NCBI GenBank assembly: GCA_947450325.1
Contig: CANFUT010000008.1
Span: 94,211-127,022 of the forward strand
DNA: 32,812 nucleotides
Direction of reading: 5' to 3'
Origin: Flavobacteriia bacterium
GTDB lineage: Bacteria; Bacteroidota; Bacteroidia; Flavobacteriales_D; Crocinitomicaceae
The position numbers and the translations under genes are program-made. This document shows positions 31,926-32,812 of this stretch, in pieces. Position 1 is the stretch's first letter. Each line of letters starts with the position of its first letter. A model generated the notes under the pieces. It had not been told where the DNA came from. It saw only the letters and a program-made list of their open reading frames with translations, and made no database searches.

Positions 31926-32429
31926 TCAATTCAATTGATTGAGATTAAATCCATGATAATATCCAGTTTGCTTGTTTGTAATCATTTTCGTTAAAGTCGT
32001 AATTTGTCCTGTGTGATAAGAAAAATGCTCAATTACGTGAATTAAAATTGAAAAGCCAGTTTCATCAAATCCTTGGATAATTTTTTTCTCTGACAGCATT
32101 TTTTCGGGCATTTCGTTGATTGTGATTTTCAAATTTACTTTGAGGTTTTCTAATAAAAATATCAGGTCTGACTTTCTAATGTTTTGTTGAACGACAAATT
32201 CTTGATCTCGATTTCGATTGTCTACTGCGTCTCCAATGCCTGATAGTACCCATTGACGTGCATTTCCGCATAGGTGTAGAATTAGATTGCCAACAGTTGG
32301 GATTTGATTGTTTGGAGCAAACCAAATTGATTCTTCACTCAAAAGAGACAAACATTTAAAAATTCTGCTGTAAGATTCTTCAAAAATGCGTCTTTCAAAC
32401 TCTTTCACAATCATAGTTTTTGTGCTCAT
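31926..32429 (-). CDS. DinB-family protein
   Basis: This 167-residue protein belongs to the DinB/YfiT-like four-helix bundle superfamily of putative metal-dependent enzymes, some of which are bacillithiol or mycothiol transferases. The conserved histidine positions are His52 (NLILHLCGNARQWV) and the pair His135 and His139 in HVIEHFSYHTGQI, which would form the metal site. The Trp at 36 (SIWFAP) and the early Asn48 (VGNLILH) are typical of the DUF1572-like subgroup. It is unrelated to DNA polymerase IV, which shares the name DinB. It is a single gene on the minus strand, divergent from tRNA-His. No signal peptide is present. The reaction is unknown. Confidence 0.87.
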   Translation of the reverse strand: MSTKTMIVKEFERRIFEESYSRIFKCLSLLSEESIWFAPNNQIPTVGNLILHLCGNARQWVLSGIGDAVDNRNRDQEFVVQQNIRKSDLIFLLENLKVNLKITINEMPEKMLSEKKIIQGFDETGFSILIHVIEHFSYHTGQITTLTKMITNKQTGYYHGFNLNQLN

Positions 32430-32486
32430 ATTCAGTATTATTAACGATTTTCTTTTTCTAAAATTAAAAAAAAATCTTTGATGTGC

Positions 32487-32516
32487 TTTGTAAAAGACAT
32501 AAAAGTACTATATTTG
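32487..32516 (+). promoter_or_regulatory. Bacteroidota-type promoter of tRNA-His
   Basis: The -33 element TTTG (32487-32490) and -7 element TATATTTG (32509-32516) are separated by 18 bp and match the consensus exactly. Transcription should start near 32522, a few bases before the mature tRNA 5' end. Confidence 0.8.
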
Positions 32517-32529
32517 CACACGCAAAAAT

Positions 32530-32605
32530 GGAGATTGTAGCTCAGTTGGTTAGAGCGCTGGTTTGTGGTGCCGGAGGTCGTGGGTTCGAGACCCATCAGT
32601 CTCCC
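32530..32605 (+). tRNA. tRNA-His (anticodon GTG)
   Basis: The sequence folds into a full cloverleaf. The extra 5' G at 32530 (G-1) pairs with C73 at 32604, a hallmark of tRNA-His. The acceptor stem is GAGATTG with CAGTCTC (one G-U). The D arm is GCTC/GAGC. The anticodon stem is CTGGT/GCCGG, with loop TTGTGGT read as T32 T33 G34 T35 G36. The T arm is GTGGG/CCCAT with loop TTCGAGA. The 3' CCA is not fully encoded (CA, then A-rich DNA), so it must be added after transcription. Its promoter and terminator frame it as a single-gene unit. Confidence 0.96.
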
Positions 32606-32615
32606 AAAATTTTGG

Positions 32616-32649
32616 AAATCGTTGGCTTTTAAGTCAGCGATTTTTTTTT
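32616..32649 (+). terminator. Rho-independent terminator after tRNA-His
   Basis: AAATCGTTGGC pairs with GTCAGCGATTT (two G-U pairs) around TTTTAA and runs into nine T. Confidence 0.82.
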
Positions 32650-32793
32650 GAAAGATTTTTTGAAAATTATTGCTTTTTCAGGATCATGTCAAAATTCTGT
32701 GGACTTCACAGAAAATCAAGCATAAATTTGGGTTAATCTAAATAAAAAGAATCCAACATTTCTGACTCCTCTAAATTGAGCTCTGAAAGCTTT

Positions 32794-32801
32794 TATTTTT
32801 G
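32794..32801 (+). promoter_or_regulatory. Possible -7 promoter element for a gene beyond the window
   Basis: TATTTTTG matches TAnnTTTG. A TTG at 32776-32778 is 15 bp upstream, shorter than usual. Nothing else is recognisable between 32650 and the window end. Confidence 0.3.
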
Positions 32802-32812
32802 CATTAAATGAT

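Noticed and set aside
31926-32429. DinB-family gene as DNA polymerase IV
   Set aside because: The protein is 167 residues with a His triad of the DinB/YfiT metal-binding bundle, not a Y-family polymerase.

Overview
The window looks like chromosomal DNA of an AT-rich member of the Bacteroidota, most likely a Flavobacteriales/Crocinitomicaceae-type (Fluviicola-like) bacterium. The reasons are: several secreted proteins end in type IX secretion (T9SS) C-terminal sorting domains (PNPT/PNPS motifs); promoters fit the Bacteroidota -7 consensus TAnnTTTG, with almost no Shine-Dalgarno sequences; and the gene set includes menaquinone synthesis, a short AMP nucleosidase and a gingipain-family protease. 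The family-level placement is inference. I saw no insertion sequence, phage gene, integrase or CRISPR array. It reads as ordinary host chromosome.

Layout. 1-1135 (-) is the 5' part of a secreted T9SS protein cut by the window edge. 1261-2982 (-) is menD. 3299-9495 (+) is a four-gene RND efflux operon: TetR regulator, TolC-like outer membrane protein, periplasmic adaptor, AcrB-like pump. A clean 18-bp palindrome lies just upstream as the likely operator. 9612-12641 (-) holds an AMP nucleosidase and a gingipain-like T9SS protease. 12905-13780 (+) is a small T9SS-exported protein with preferred-codon usage. A gene-poor stretch follows to about 14265. 14266-16072 (-) is an ECF sigma factor with a partner that looks like a membrane-anchored anti-sigma factor carrying PKD-like and gliding/T9SS type B-like domains. 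This pair is the most interesting system seen here.

16237-19158 holds malate dehydrogenase, a Mn-type superoxide dismutase, a small Thr/Glu/Lys-rich lipoprotein with an internal repeat, and a DUF2147 protein. 19248-22207 has an orphan TrpG/PabA-like amidotransferase, divergent from a RidA gene that is followed by an unusual fusion of a GT2 glycosyltransferase with a degenerate polyprenyl-phosphate sugar transferase. 22333-25321 (+) encodes a 2-oxo acid dehydrogenase E2, a DEDDh exonuclease and a FAH-family hydrolase. 25508-28525 (+) is a MacAB/Lol-like ABC export operon (lipoprotein adaptor, permease, ATPase). Facing it at 28529-31823 (-) is a three-gene polysaccharide operon: Gfo/Idh/MocA oxidoreductase, surface lipoprotein, intact WcaJ-type sugar transferase. 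The window ends with a DinB-family protein (-) and a tRNA-His gene (+) with a textbook promoter and terminator.

How the genes work together. Two separate export machines (RND and ABC tripartite) sit in the window. Envelope and surface themes dominate: T9SS cargo, an envelope-type ECF module and glycan synthesis, beside central metabolism (mdh, E2, FAH) and oxidative stress defence (sod). Intrinsic terminators separate most converging genes. The exception is the ABC operon and the polysaccharide operon, which meet with a 3-bp gap.
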